This document shows positions 35,032-43,157 of a DNA stretch of 64,000 nt, piece by piece. Made by a program: the position numbers and the translations under genes. The DNA is from a bacterium (GTDB lineage Bacteria > Myxococcota_A > Bradymonadia > UBA7976 > UBA1532). Position 1 is the stretch's first letter. Every line of letters begins with the position of its first letter. A model generated the notes under the pieces. It was not told the origin of the DNA and did no database searches. It saw only the letters and a program-made list of their open reading frames with translations. The stretch covers positions 25,610 through 89,609 of the forward strand of contig JAUHYW010000036.1 in the NCBI GenBank assembly GCA_030426085.1. The letters are read 5' to 3'.

Positions 35032-36366
35032 ATGAGCGTGGACGACGACCCGCCCTACCTCGTGCCCGGCGCCGAGATCGCCGATCGCCTGCCCGGCGAG
35101 CCCGCCGGCCGCCCCCCGCCGGCCCCGATCTTCGTCGCGCTGATGGTGGTCCGGGCGGCGCTGCTCGGCCTCAAGGCGGTGATCGCGCTGCCGCTGGTCG
35201 TGCCCTACCTCTTCGGGGTGGCGATCGCCGGCCAGCCGCCCAACACCGTGCGGCCGGGGCAGGTGTTCCACTTCCTGGGCCTCGTCTGGTGGACCGCCCC
35301 CCCGTCGCTGGGTCGCCTGGCCCGGGTCTGGCTCACCCTGCGCATCGCCCGGCGGGCGCTGTCGATCCCGATCGCCGGGCTGGCGTGGTTCCTCGACGAG
35401 CTGCTGTACGGCCGGGCGCTGAAGGCGGTGCGCATCGAGGCGCCGGTCATCAAGATCAGCGCCGCCCGCAGCGGCAGCACCCAGCTCGGGCACTACATCG
35501 AGGCCGACCCTCGGGTCATCGCGCCCAACGTGCTCCAGATCTTCTTCCCCTACCTGTGGCTGTGGCGCCTGGTCACGCCGCTGGCCCGCCGCTTCATCAC
35601 CCGGGATCAGGTGCGGGCGTGGATGGAGAGCCGGGTGACGCCGGAGTTCATCGAGCGCCACGAGGGCGACCCGTTCCGCACCGACACCTTCGAGGCGGGG
35701 ATGTACCTGCATCACCTCAATCATCTGGCGCCGTTCCTGGGGGCCGAGGCGCTGGAGCGGGACTTCGGCATGGGGGCGACCCACCCCACGACCCGCACCC
35801 TGTGGACCGAGGTCTTCGCCGACTACTTCGACGGGGTGGCCCGCAAGACCCTGCTCTTCGCCGGGCCCGAGGCCGCCGGGCGGCGCTACTTCGTCAAGGG
35901 CCACTTCCTGGCGGCCGCCGACACCCTCGCCGCGCGCTACCCCGACGCCCGCTTCCTGACCATGCTGCGCCCGCCGGCCCGGCGCCTCCAGAGCATGGTC
36001 AACTTCTTGTGGTGCAACCCGATCGACCCGACCCTGGGCAAGCCCGAGTGGCGGTCGCTCGTCGTGGGCCTCACCCGGCACGAGCGGATCTACAACCGGG
36101 CCGAGCGCGCGTGGTTCACCCGCGCCGACGGCCCCCGGCGCTGCGTGCTGCGGTTCGACGACTACGTGCGCGACCTCGAGGGCACGATGGCCGAGGTCTA
36201 CCGGGCGTGCTTCGATCTCGATGAGCTGCCGCCGCACGTCCCCCGCGAGCACGCGCCCCGGGAGCGCAAGAACTACAGCGTGAACCGCAGCCTGGCGCAG
36301 CTCGGGGTCGACGGCGCGGCCTACGAGGCGGCTCAGCCCGAGTTCGTGGCGTGGTGTCGGGGGTGA
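35032..36366 (+). CDS. Sulfotransferase-like protein with N-terminal membrane segment
   Basis: A 444-residue protein. One or two hydrophobic stretches occur at about 35-60. The later part carries ISAARSGSTQLGHYI, a PAPS-type P-loop like that of sulfotransferases, and RRYFVKGHFLAAAD ... FLTMLRPPARRL, the second substrate region of that family, with a C-terminal KNYSVNRSLAQLG. It may transfer sulfate to a lipid or glycan at the membrane. ATG 35032 follows GGAGA by seven bases. Stand-alone gene. Confidence 0.75.
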   Translation: MSVDDDPPYLVPGAEIADRLPGEPAGRPPPAPIFVALMVVRAALLGLKAVIALPLVVPYLFGVAIAGQPPNTVRPGQVFHFLGLVWWTAPPSLGRLARVWLTLRIARRALSIPIAGLAWFLDELLYGRALKAVRIEAPVIKISAARSGSTQLGHYIEADPRVIAPNVLQIFFPYLWLWRLVTPLARRFITRDQVRAWMESRVTPEFIERHEGDPFRTDTFEAGMYLHHLNHLAPFLGAEALERDFGMGATHPTTRTLWTEVFADYFDGVARKTLLFAGPEAAGRRYFVKGHFLAAADTLAARYPDARFLTMLRPPARRLQSMVNFLWCNPIDPTLGKPEWRSLVVGLTRHERIYNRAERAWFTRADGPRRCVLRFDDYVRDLEGTMAEVYRACFDLDELPPHVPREHAPRERKNYSVNRSLAQLGVDGAAYEAAQPEFVAWCRG

Positions 36367-36418
36367 CGGCGGGCGCGGACCCCCCGTTCGGGGGGTGTGG
36401 CTCCCGGGCGGTCGCGTC

Positions 36419-36424
36419 TACCGT
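36419..36424 (+). promoter_or_regulatory. Candidate -10 hexamer
   Basis: TACCGT lies 30 bases before ATG 36455. Confidence 0.35.
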
Positions 36425-36454
36425 GGATCGGTACGCCGACGGAGGGAGGGGGTC

Positions 36455-38104
36455 ATGGCGCAGCGCGCGCGGTCCGAGAAGGCATCAGCCGATTCGAAGA
36501 GCACAGGCGCCCGGCGAGGGCGCTCGGGGCGCGAGGCGGCCGGGGTGGGCAACCGCTCGACGGGCGCGCTGCTGCGGCTCGGGTCGCCTGCGGACGACGC
36601 CGAGCGGCGGGCGGATGGGGCGGCGGACGCCGTGATGCGCCGGATCGCCGGCCTGGGGGCGGCGGCGCCGACCATCGGGCCCCGGACGGCGGCGGGCATC
36701 GTCCGGCGCGACGGCGGCGGCGGCGCGGGCGGGATCAGCGCCGGGCAGAGCGGGCGCATCCGGCGAGCGATGACCGGCGGGCGGCCCATCAGCGGCCCGG
36801 CCCGGGGTGAGCTGGAGCGGGGCTTCGGCCGCTCGCTGGGCAAGATGCGGGTGCACGACGGCCCCGACGCCCGATCGCTGAGCCGGGCCTTCGGGGCCCG
36901 CGCGTTCAGCGTCGACAACCACCTGTTCTTCGGCGAGGGCGCCTACCGCCCCGAGACGAAGGTCGGCAAGCGGCTGCTGTCTCACGAGATCGCCCACGGC
37001 CTCGAAGGCGAGGCGGGCGTGGTGCGGCGGCTGACCTATGACAGCACGCTGCACAAGTACTACAGCGACGCGCTGAAGGGTCAGGCGGTCGACGCCTCCC
37101 ACGGGGTGGCGACGGTCACCGGCTCGGCCAGCGTCTGGCACGGGGGGCACGCCTTCATCTACCTGGAGTACCTCGACCGGGATCCCACCAGCGGGGGCGC
37201 CGTGCCCCGGACCCGCAAGCTGGAGCTGACGGCGGGCGGGGGCACCACCTCGGGCACCCGCTCGGGCTCGGGGTCGGGCTGGAAGTCGGGCCACAAGATG
37301 GCCCACTGGAGCGGCGGCAGCCAGGGCAAGTCGTCCGGCTCTTCGGGGTCGGACAGCGGCAGCGCGACCGGCCTGGCGATCCACATCGGGGACGCCGAGG
37401 CGGGCGACATCAGCGCGCTGCGGCGCGCCCGGCGGCGCAAGAGCTGGGTCGTCGGGCGCACCGCCATGGACGGCATCCTGGCCAAAGCCGAAGACATCAA
37501 GACCAACATCAAGAGCTACACCTACAAGCTGACCGGGCGCTCGCTCTTCGCGACCAAGAAGACGATCAACTGCGTGCGCTTCGCGGAGAAGATCCTCAAG
37601 GCGGGCGGGATCGCCGCCTCGGCGGGCAAGGCGATGAAGCTGGCCTCGACGCTGACGAGCGGGGACGACGTCGGCTACACGCAGGACGCGGACTGGGTGC
37701 AGCTCGAAGAGACCCGGGCGTTGCAGCGCGAGCAGCGGCGGCAGCAGGAGGAGACCGCGGCCAGGCAGGCCGCGCTGGCCGCGAAGGCGCAGACCGAGCG
37801 GCTGAAGGAACTCGGCATCGACGAGGACCGCAAGTACTCGGTCGTCTGGGATCCGAGCGTCGCCACCATCCGGGGCAAGAGCCTCAACAGCGGCGGGACC
37901 ATGATGCCCTACACCCTCGTCGACCGAAAAGCGACCGCCCCCGGCGAGCTGGAGCGGGCGCGGCATGTCGCCTTCGCCAGTGTGCTGACGCAGTCGAACC
38001 AGGCCCGGGTCTACGGGAGCGTCATCTTCAGCGACGGCGACGCCCGCAATCAGATCGAGGTCCACCTCGGCGACGTGCTCGCGGCGATCACCAGCGCGAC
38101 CTGA
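36455..38104 (+). CDS. DUF4157 (eCIS core) protein with possible permuted papain-like domain
   Basis: A 549-residue protein without signal peptide. Residues about 105-190 match DUF4157: GRPISGPARGELERGFG, MRVHDGPDARSLSRAFGARAFS, LFFGEGAY and LLSHEIAHGLEGE with an HExxH motif. This domain is frequent in proteins linked to extracellular contractile injection systems. The rest is unassigned but has His232 in VWHGGHAFIYLEYL and Cys373 in TINCVRFAEKILKAGG, the His-before-Cys order of LRAT/permuted NlpC-P60 enzymes. A Ser/Gly-rich insert lies between. No injection-system genes are in the window. ATG 36455 follows GGAGGGAGG. Confidence 0.75.
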   Translation: MAQRARSEKASADSKSTGARRGRSGREAAGVGNRSTGALLRLGSPADDAERRADGAADAVMRRIAGLGAAAPTIGPRTAAGIVRRDGGGGAGGISAGQSGRIRRAMTGGRPISGPARGELERGFGRSLGKMRVHDGPDARSLSRAFGARAFSVDNHLFFGEGAYRPETKVGKRLLSHEIAHGLEGEAGVVRRLTYDSTLHKYYSDALKGQAVDASHGVATVTGSASVWHGGHAFIYLEYLDRDPTSGGAVPRTRKLELTAGGGTTSGTRSGSGSGWKSGHKMAHWSGGSQGKSSGSSGSDSGSATGLAIHIGDAEAGDISALRRARRRKSWVVGRTAMDGILAKAEDIKTNIKSYTYKLTGRSLFATKKTINCVRFAEKILKAGGIAASAGKAMKLASTLTSGDDVGYTQDADWVQLEETRALQREQRRQQEETAARQAALAAKAQTERLKELGIDEDRKYSVVWDPSVATIRGKSLNSGGTMMPYTLVDRKATAPGELERARHVAFASVLTQSNQARVYGSVIFSDGDARNQIEVHLGDVLAAITSAT

Positions 38105-38146
38105 CGCGGGGCGAAACACCGGGGCCGGGCGTCCGTAGGGCAGGGC

Positions 38147-38371
38147 ATGCAGCTCCCTCACGTCGATCCGGTCGGCATCCTGCGCACGCCCGAAGGCTAC
38201 ACGCGCAGCGCCCCCGTCTCCCGCCGCCTGCGGTTCTTCGCCGCGGTGGTCCTCGTCGCGTTCGTCTCGGTGATGGTGACGACCACCGTCGTCAGCCTCG
38301 GGCAGTACTGCCTGACCACCGACGCGGCCAACGGCGCCGATCTGCCCGCAGACTTCCGCGGCGGCCCGTGA
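38147..38371 (+). CDS. Small single-span membrane protein, hypothetical
   Basis: A 74-residue protein with one clear membrane helix (FFAAVVLVAFVSVMVTTTVV) after a basic stretch. Third codon positions are almost all G/C, supporting coding. There is no clear Shine-Dalgarno before ATG 38147. It ends 15 bases from the convergent membrane protein gene. No family recognised. Confidence 0.5.
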   Translation: MQLPHVDPVGILRTPEGYTRSAPVSRRLRFFAAVVLVAFVSVMVTTTVVSLGQYCLTTDAANGADLPADFRGGP

Positions 38372-38386
38372 GCGGTCGCCGGGATC

Positions 38387-40486
38387 TCAATCCAGCGTCG
38401 TGACCGGCTCCAGCGGTTGCCCGAAGAGCCGCCCCCACGCCGCGGCCGCCCGGGCCCGCACCGTATCGGCGGGCAGCGCGGCGAGCTGGGCGAAGGCGTC
38501 GGCCACCGCTCGATGATCGGGCCCGCCCCGGCCGTCGTCGAGCGGGCGGTCGACCAGCGCTTCGAACGCGATCATCGCGACGTGGTGCAGGTGGCCGCCG
38601 CCTTGCAGCGCGAAGCGCACGAGGTGGATCAGGCCGACCACCGGCGGCGCGTCGGCGGCGGTCAGCTCGGCGACGTAGGCCGACAGCTCCCGGTTGACCC
38701 GCGCCTGCAAGCGCGGGTGACGTCCGCCGAGCCGCTCGAGCACCGCCGACGACAGCGGCAGGTGCGGCCCGTCGATCTGGTGTTGCAGCTCGTGGCGGTC
38801 GGTGGTGGCGACGATGGCCGGGATGAGCCCGTCGGGCAGCGTCTGGAGCAGCTCGGCGAGCACGGCGCCGCAGCGGGCGAGGCCGGGGCCGGCGTCCTCG
38901 ACCTCGATGGCCTCGCACAGCGGCGGATCCTCGAGGGCGCTCTCGGCCAGCGACGTTTCGAAGGCGCTGGCCTCGTCCAGATCGACCAGGGCGAAGCGCT
39001 GCACGTCCCGGCTGAAGCCCAGCAGGCGGCTGCCGGCGTCGCGCACGTCGATGCGGCGGACGTGCAGCGTGGCGTACGGGCGGCCGTCGACCTCGAACCG
39101 GCGCACCCGCTCGACCGCGAAGGTGCGCATGCGGAAGTGGCGCCCGGGGCCGTCGGCGGTCTGGAAGGTGAACACCGTCGGGTCGAGGTAATACGGCAGC
39201 CCGGCGAGCCGGCTGGCCTCGTTGACCGCGGCCACCAGCCGGTACCAGGTGCGCCCGGCGACGTGCAGATCGCGGGACTCGGCGACCATCTGCCCCAGCG
39301 CGGCGGCGAGGCCGTCGTCGATGCCCTTCGCCGCCTCGACCACCGCCCGCCCCGCGGCTTTGACCCGCAGCAGCTCGGCGGCGCCGCTCGTCGCGCGGGC
39401 GCTGCGTTCCCAGTGCAGCCGGGCCCGATTCCACTCGGGCAGCCGCTCGACGAACAGCGCGTCGGCCGGCGGGGTGCGGGGACCCAGCGGCCAGTCGACG
39501 CCCTTGATCGGAGGGCGGGCGAGGGCCACCTGCCCGGCGACGAGCAGCGCGACGACCGCCGCGGCCATCATCGCCGTGCGCCGGGGGGCCCAGCCGGGCG
39601 GGGGATCGACCCCGGGCGGCGGGGCGAACGTGGCCTCGACCGCCGCCTCGAGGGCCGAGGCGAGCAGCGCGACGGTGGCCGCGATGACCGCGATGGTGCC
39701 CAGGGCCACGAAGATGCTCCAGCCGTCACCGCCGCCGGGCACCGCCCGGAAGACCAGCATCGCGATGAGCAGCGGCAGCCCGTAGATGGCGACGAGGTTG
39801 GTGACCGGGTGATCGTCCTTCGCCGGGATCTCGAGGTGCACCAGCCCGGCCAGCGCGACGAGGGCCGGCCACAGGGCCATGGTGCCGATGACGATCAGCC
39901 CCAGCCGGAAGCGCCAGTCGGGCAGGTCGTCGAAGCTGGCGGCGGCCCGGATGATCGTGCGGATCGGCGCCTCGCCCCGGCCGGGCCACCCGAAGAAGGC
40001 CGCCGCGATGAGCACCCCCAGCACGAGCAGCGCGTGGCCCGCCCGGCGGGCGTGGGGCTTGAAGGTCAGCGTGGCGCCGGCGGCGGTCGCGCCCAGGGCG
40101 AGCAGGGCCCAGCCCTGGCGGGCGGTCACGCTCTCGGGCAGGCCCAGGGCGCCCCAGGCGGCGGCGTCGGCCCCGATGCCGATGACCAGCCGCATGCCGA
40201 TGAGGGCCGCGATCACGATCCAGCCCAGCGACCCCGGGCGGCGGGTCCGCCAGCCGGCCAGCGCGATGATCAGCCCGGCCAGCGCCGGCGCGCACACCGC
40301 CACCAGCCCCGCCGGGGGCAGCTCGTCGGCCAGATCCCAGATGTATTGCGGGCGGCCGGCGACGACCTCGTACGGCAGGACGGTGCCCAGGGCCACCCCG
40401 GCCGCGGCCCAGCGGGTGCGCATCCGCAGGCGGTGGCGGCCGCCGTCGAAGTCGAAGGCCGCGTGATCCTCGCGGGGCCCGTTCAC
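38387..40486 (-). CDS. Polytopic membrane protein with periplasmic HExxH domain
   Basis: A 699-residue protein. The first 325 residues hold about eight membrane helices, with no family motif I recognise. The soluble C-terminal half contains TTDRHELQHQIDG (HExxH, His565 and His569) and, about 35 residues on, NRELSAYVAELT with Glu600 as a possible third zinc ligand, the gluzincin arrangement. A membrane-bound peptidase is therefore plausible. The GTG at 40486 overlaps the stop of the propeller gene (GTGA), so translation is coupled and the two proteins probably act together. Confidence 0.65.
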   Translation of the reverse strand: MNGPREDHAAFDFDGGRHRLRMRTRWAAAGVALGTVLPYEVVAGRPQYIWDLADELPPAGLVAVCAPALAGLIIALAGWRTRRPGSLGWIVIAALIGMRLVIGIGADAAAWGALGLPESVTARQGWALLALGATAAGATLTFKPHARRAGHALLVLGVLIAAAFFGWPGRGEAPIRTIIRAAASFDDLPDWRFRLGLIVIGTMALWPALVALAGLVHLEIPAKDDHPVTNLVAIYGLPLLIAMLVFRAVPGGGDGWSIFVALGTIAVIAATVALLASALEAAVEATFAPPPGVDPPPGWAPRRTAMMAAAVVALLVAGQVALARPPIKGVDWPLGPRTPPADALFVERLPEWNRARLHWERSARATSGAAELLRVKAAGRAVVEAAKGIDDGLAAALGQMVAESRDLHVAGRTWYRLVAAVNEASRLAGLPYYLDPTVFTFQTADGPGRHFRMRTFAVERVRRFEVDGRPYATLHVRRIDVRDAGSRLLGFSRDVQRFALVDLDEASAFETSLAESALEDPPLCEAIEVEDAGPGLARCGAVLAELLQTLPDGLIPAIVATTDRHELQHQIDGPHLPLSSAVLERLGGRHPRLQARVNRELSAYVAELTAADAPPVVGLIHLVRFALQGGGHLHHVAMIAFEALVDRPLDDGRGGPDHRAVADAFAQLAALPADTVRARAAAAWGRLFGQPLEPVTTLD

Positions 40487-42402
40487 GGCGCGGGCACCGA
40501 CGCGACGAGGCTGACCGCCCGGCGGCGGTTGTTGGGATCCTCGCCGAGCTGCTCGAAGACGATCTGCCGGCCGTCGGCCGTGAAGACCGGGTACCGATCG
40601 CGCTCGCGGTTGTCGGTCAGCACCTTCATCCCGGCGACGGGGTCGTCGGCGGTCAGGTCGACGACCGCGATCTCTTCGTCGCGGCTGCCCGGCGGGTTGT
40701 ACTCGAAGGTCATCCAGCGGCCGTCGGGCGAGAAGTTCGGCGCCTCGACCCGCCGCTCGATGCCATAGCGGGTCAGCGCCGGGGGATCGGCCGACAGATC
40801 GAGCACCGCCAGCCCCGGGCCGGGCAGGGGCTCGGCCCCGTCGTCGCCGTCGGTCGGCGCCCGGTAGCGCCGCTCGAAGCCCAGCTTCGATCCGTCGGCC
40901 GAGCGGGTCATCCAGCGCAGCGCCTCGCCCGGCGCGGCGACGTACAGCGCGGTCGGCGGGCCGCCGTCGGTGGGCACCTTCCACACGGTCTGGGCCGGCG
41001 TCTCGCGGTAGGGCTCGAGCAGCGGGTCGGGCTCTCCGGCTGCATCGTCTTCTTCGCCCTCGGTCGGCTCGTCGGCGTCCTCGCCCTCGGCCGGCGTCGG
41101 CGGCGTCTGGAGCACCGCCAGGTGCCCCTCGTCGAGCCACACGAAGCCGTCGAAGCTGCCCCCCGTCGGCGGGATCTCGATCAGCAGCTCGCCGCCCGTA
41201 TCGAGCACCAGCAGCCCCCGCGGCGCCCGGCGCTCGGCCTGTACGAACATCGCCACCGCCGTCGGCCCCGCGTTGGGCATCGGCTGGGAGAAGTAGCGAT
41301 CGGGATCGACCAGCAGCCGTCGCGCCTCGCCCTCGGGCGGGATCAGGCTGGGGGCCTTGGCCCAGCCGAAGATGTCCTCCACGAACGCGATCGAGCGCCC
41401 GTCGGGCGCCACCCGGGGGTAGCCCGGCACGTTGTAGCCCGACCAGCGCACGACCGCCTCGCCCTCGCCCGCCGGGCGCCACTCCACCGTCTCCAGCTCT
41501 TCGAGCATGCGCAGCTCGCGGCGGCCGGGCGAGAAGTAGGGCCGCACCGACTCGGTCTTGACGCACAGCCCGGCGGCGCCGGCCCCGCACAGCGCGTCGT
41601 CGTCGGCGGTCGTGCCGTGATACGTCACCGGCACCGGGCCCTTCTCGGCCTGCTGCCGCCGCCGCTGATAGCCCTCGTAGGCCTTGTCGGCGGTCTTGAG
41701 GGCGTGGTGCCGCTCGCCGACGAACGCCGACGCCTCGCTCAGCGCGGCGACCGTGCGGGCGTCGCCTTCGAGCAGCTCGGCGAGCACCGGGTGATCGAGC
41801 AGCAGCGGCAGCGCCTCGCCCACCGCCAGCCGGCTCAGGGCGCCATCGGCCAGCAGCAGCAGCGCCCGCTCGCGCTCGCGGGCCCCGGACCAGCCCCGGA
41901 TGCCCGCGCCGCGGCGGGTCGCCTCGGGCGCGTCGTCGACGTGGAAGACCTCGACCCCGCCCGTGGCCCGCAGCTCGACGTAGCCCTCGCCGATGGGGTG
42001 GTCGATCGCCTCGATGGCGACCCGCCCGGCCACGACGAAGCCCGCGCCCAGCGCCCGGGCGGCCGATCGCAGGTCGCCGTCGTGCTTCTCGAGCGTCTCG
42101 AGCACCGCCGGATCACCGGGCTTGACCGGGGTGAAGCCCAGCGACTCGAGCCGGTGGTTGACCGTGTCGGCCAGCTCGGCGGCGGCCATCGAGCCCTCGA
42201 ACCACTGGCCCTCGAGGTCGATGGCCACCAGCACCGCGCGGGGGTCGGTGGCCCGGTGCATCGACCAGCCGACGTAGCCCGCGCCGCCGAGCAGGGCCAG
42301 CAGGAAGAGGTACAGCGGCCAGCGGGCGGGGGTGACCGGCGGCAGCGGCGGCTCGTCGTCGTCCATGCCGTCGGGCACCTTGGAGAGCGAGAGGTCGGAC
42401 AT
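40483..42402 (-). CDS. Membrane-anchored TolB-like beta-propeller protein
   Basis: A 639-residue protein with one N-terminal membrane helix (WPLYLFLLALLGGAGYVGW, about 28-46). The next 200 residues are a mixed alpha/beta domain. From about 300 on, repeats such as YPRVAPDGRSIAFV, RSADGSKLGFERRY, APNFSPDGRWMTFEY and YPVFTADGRQIVFE are the blades of a TolB/WD40-like propeller, interrupted by an acidic loop near 440. It probably presents a protein-binding surface outside the membrane. ATG 42402 has GGAG nine bases upstream. Coupled to the HExxH membrane protein downstream. Confidence 0.8.
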   Translation of the reverse strand: MSDLSLSKVPDGMDDDEPPLPPVTPARWPLYLFLLALLGGAGYVGWSMHRATDPRAVLVAIDLEGQWFEGSMAAAELADTVNHRLESLGFTPVKPGDPAVLETLEKHDGDLRSAARALGAGFVVAGRVAIEAIDHPIGEGYVELRATGGVEVFHVDDAPEATRRGAGIRGWSGARERERALLLLADGALSRLAVGEALPLLLDHPVLAELLEGDARTVAALSEASAFVGERHHALKTADKAYEGYQRRRQQAEKGPVPVTYHGTTADDDALCGAGAAGLCVKTESVRPYFSPGRRELRMLEELETVEWRPAGEGEAVVRWSGYNVPGYPRVAPDGRSIAFVEDIFGWAKAPSLIPPEGEARRLLVDPDRYFSQPMPNAGPTAVAMFVQAERRAPRGLLVLDTGGELLIEIPPTGGSFDGFVWLDEGHLAVLQTPPTPAEGEDADEPTEGEEDDAAGEPDPLLEPYRETPAQTVWKVPTDGGPPTALYVAAPGEALRWMTRSADGSKLGFERRYRAPTDGDDGAEPLPGPGLAVLDLSADPPALTRYGIERRVEAPNFSPDGRWMTFEYNPPGSRDEEIAVVDLTADDPVAGMKVLTDNRERDRYPVFTADGRQIVFEQLGEDPNNRRRAVSLVASVPAP

Positions 42403-42431
42403 GGGCGGGGCTCCGGGTAGGCGAACGCCCG

Positions 42432-42437
42432 GTCATA
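42432..42437 (-). promoter_or_regulatory. Candidate -10 hexamer of the propeller operon
   Basis: TATGAC on the minus strand lies 29 bases before the ATG at 42402. Confidence 0.35.
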
Positions 42438-42546
42438 ACATGGCGCGCCCGGCTGGGCGACGCCCGTCTGCGGGTGCCGACGGGCGGCGGGGGCGGCCGC
42501 AGCGATCAGCACCGCATACGGCACTGCGTCCCGGGTCCGCCTCTGG

Positions 42547-42552
42547 TATCGT
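42547..42552 (+). promoter_or_regulatory. Candidate -10 hexamer of the flavoprotein gene
   Basis: TATCGT lies 29 bases before ATG 42582 on the plus strand of the same divergent spacer. Confidence 0.35.
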
Positions 42553-42581
42553 CCCCCGGCGCACGCCGATCGGAGACGCGA

Positions 42582-43151
42582 ATGGTCACCTGGCAGTCGA
42601 CCCTCGAAGCCAACCTCGCCGCCGACGGCGACGACCCGGCGGCGCGCTGGGTCCAGCTCGCCACCGTCGGGCTCGACGGGGCCCCGGCGGTGCGCACCGT
42701 CGTCTACCGCGGGCGCTTCGGCGAGGGGTTGTTGTTCACCAGCGACACCCGGGCGGCCAAGCTGCGCCACATCGCCCACGAGCCGCGGGTCGAGCTGGCG
42801 TGGTACTTCGCCGCCACCCGACAGCAGCTCCGGATCGCGGGCAAGATGGAGGCGGTCGTCGGCGATACGCCCGATCCGGCGAAGCGGCGCCGCCGGGCCG
42901 AGGTGTGGAAGACGCTCTCCGGGGAGGTGCGGGCCGGCTTCGTGGGCGGCCCCCCGGGGCGCCCGCTGGACGAGCCGGGGCTCGGCGGGTCGACGCCGCC
43001 GGCCGACGGGGCCCCGCCGCTGACCTTCGCGCTGCTGGTGCTGTGGCCCGAGCGGGTGGATCACGTCGAGCTGAAGCCGAGCCCCCACCAACGCACGCTG
43101 CACGCGGTGGACGCCGCCGGGCGCTGGCACGCCCGGGCGGTGCACCCCTGA
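42582..43151 (+). CDS. Pyridoxamine-phosphate-oxidase-like FMN-binding protein
   Basis: A 189-residue split-barrel flavoprotein of the PNPOx-like group (Alr4036-like). It shows WVQLATVGLDGAPAVRTVVYRG, LLFTSDTRAAKLRHI, VELAWYFAATRQQLRIAGK and a C-terminal DHVELKPSPHQRTLH, which together bind FMN and the phosphate. True PdxH has a different C-terminus, so the substrate is uncertain. ATG 42582 follows CGGAGA by six bases. It ends six bases from the convergent TPR protein gene. Confidence 0.8.
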   Translation: MVTWQSTLEANLAADGDDPAARWVQLATVGLDGAPAVRTVVYRGRFGEGLLFTSDTRAAKLRHIAHEPRVELAWYFAATRQQLRIAGKMEAVVGDTPDPAKRRRRAEVWKTLSGEVRAGFVGGPPGRPLDEPGLGGSTPPADGAPPLTFALLVLWPERVDHVELKPSPHQRTLHAVDAAGRWHARAVHP

Positions 43152-43157
43152 CGGCGC

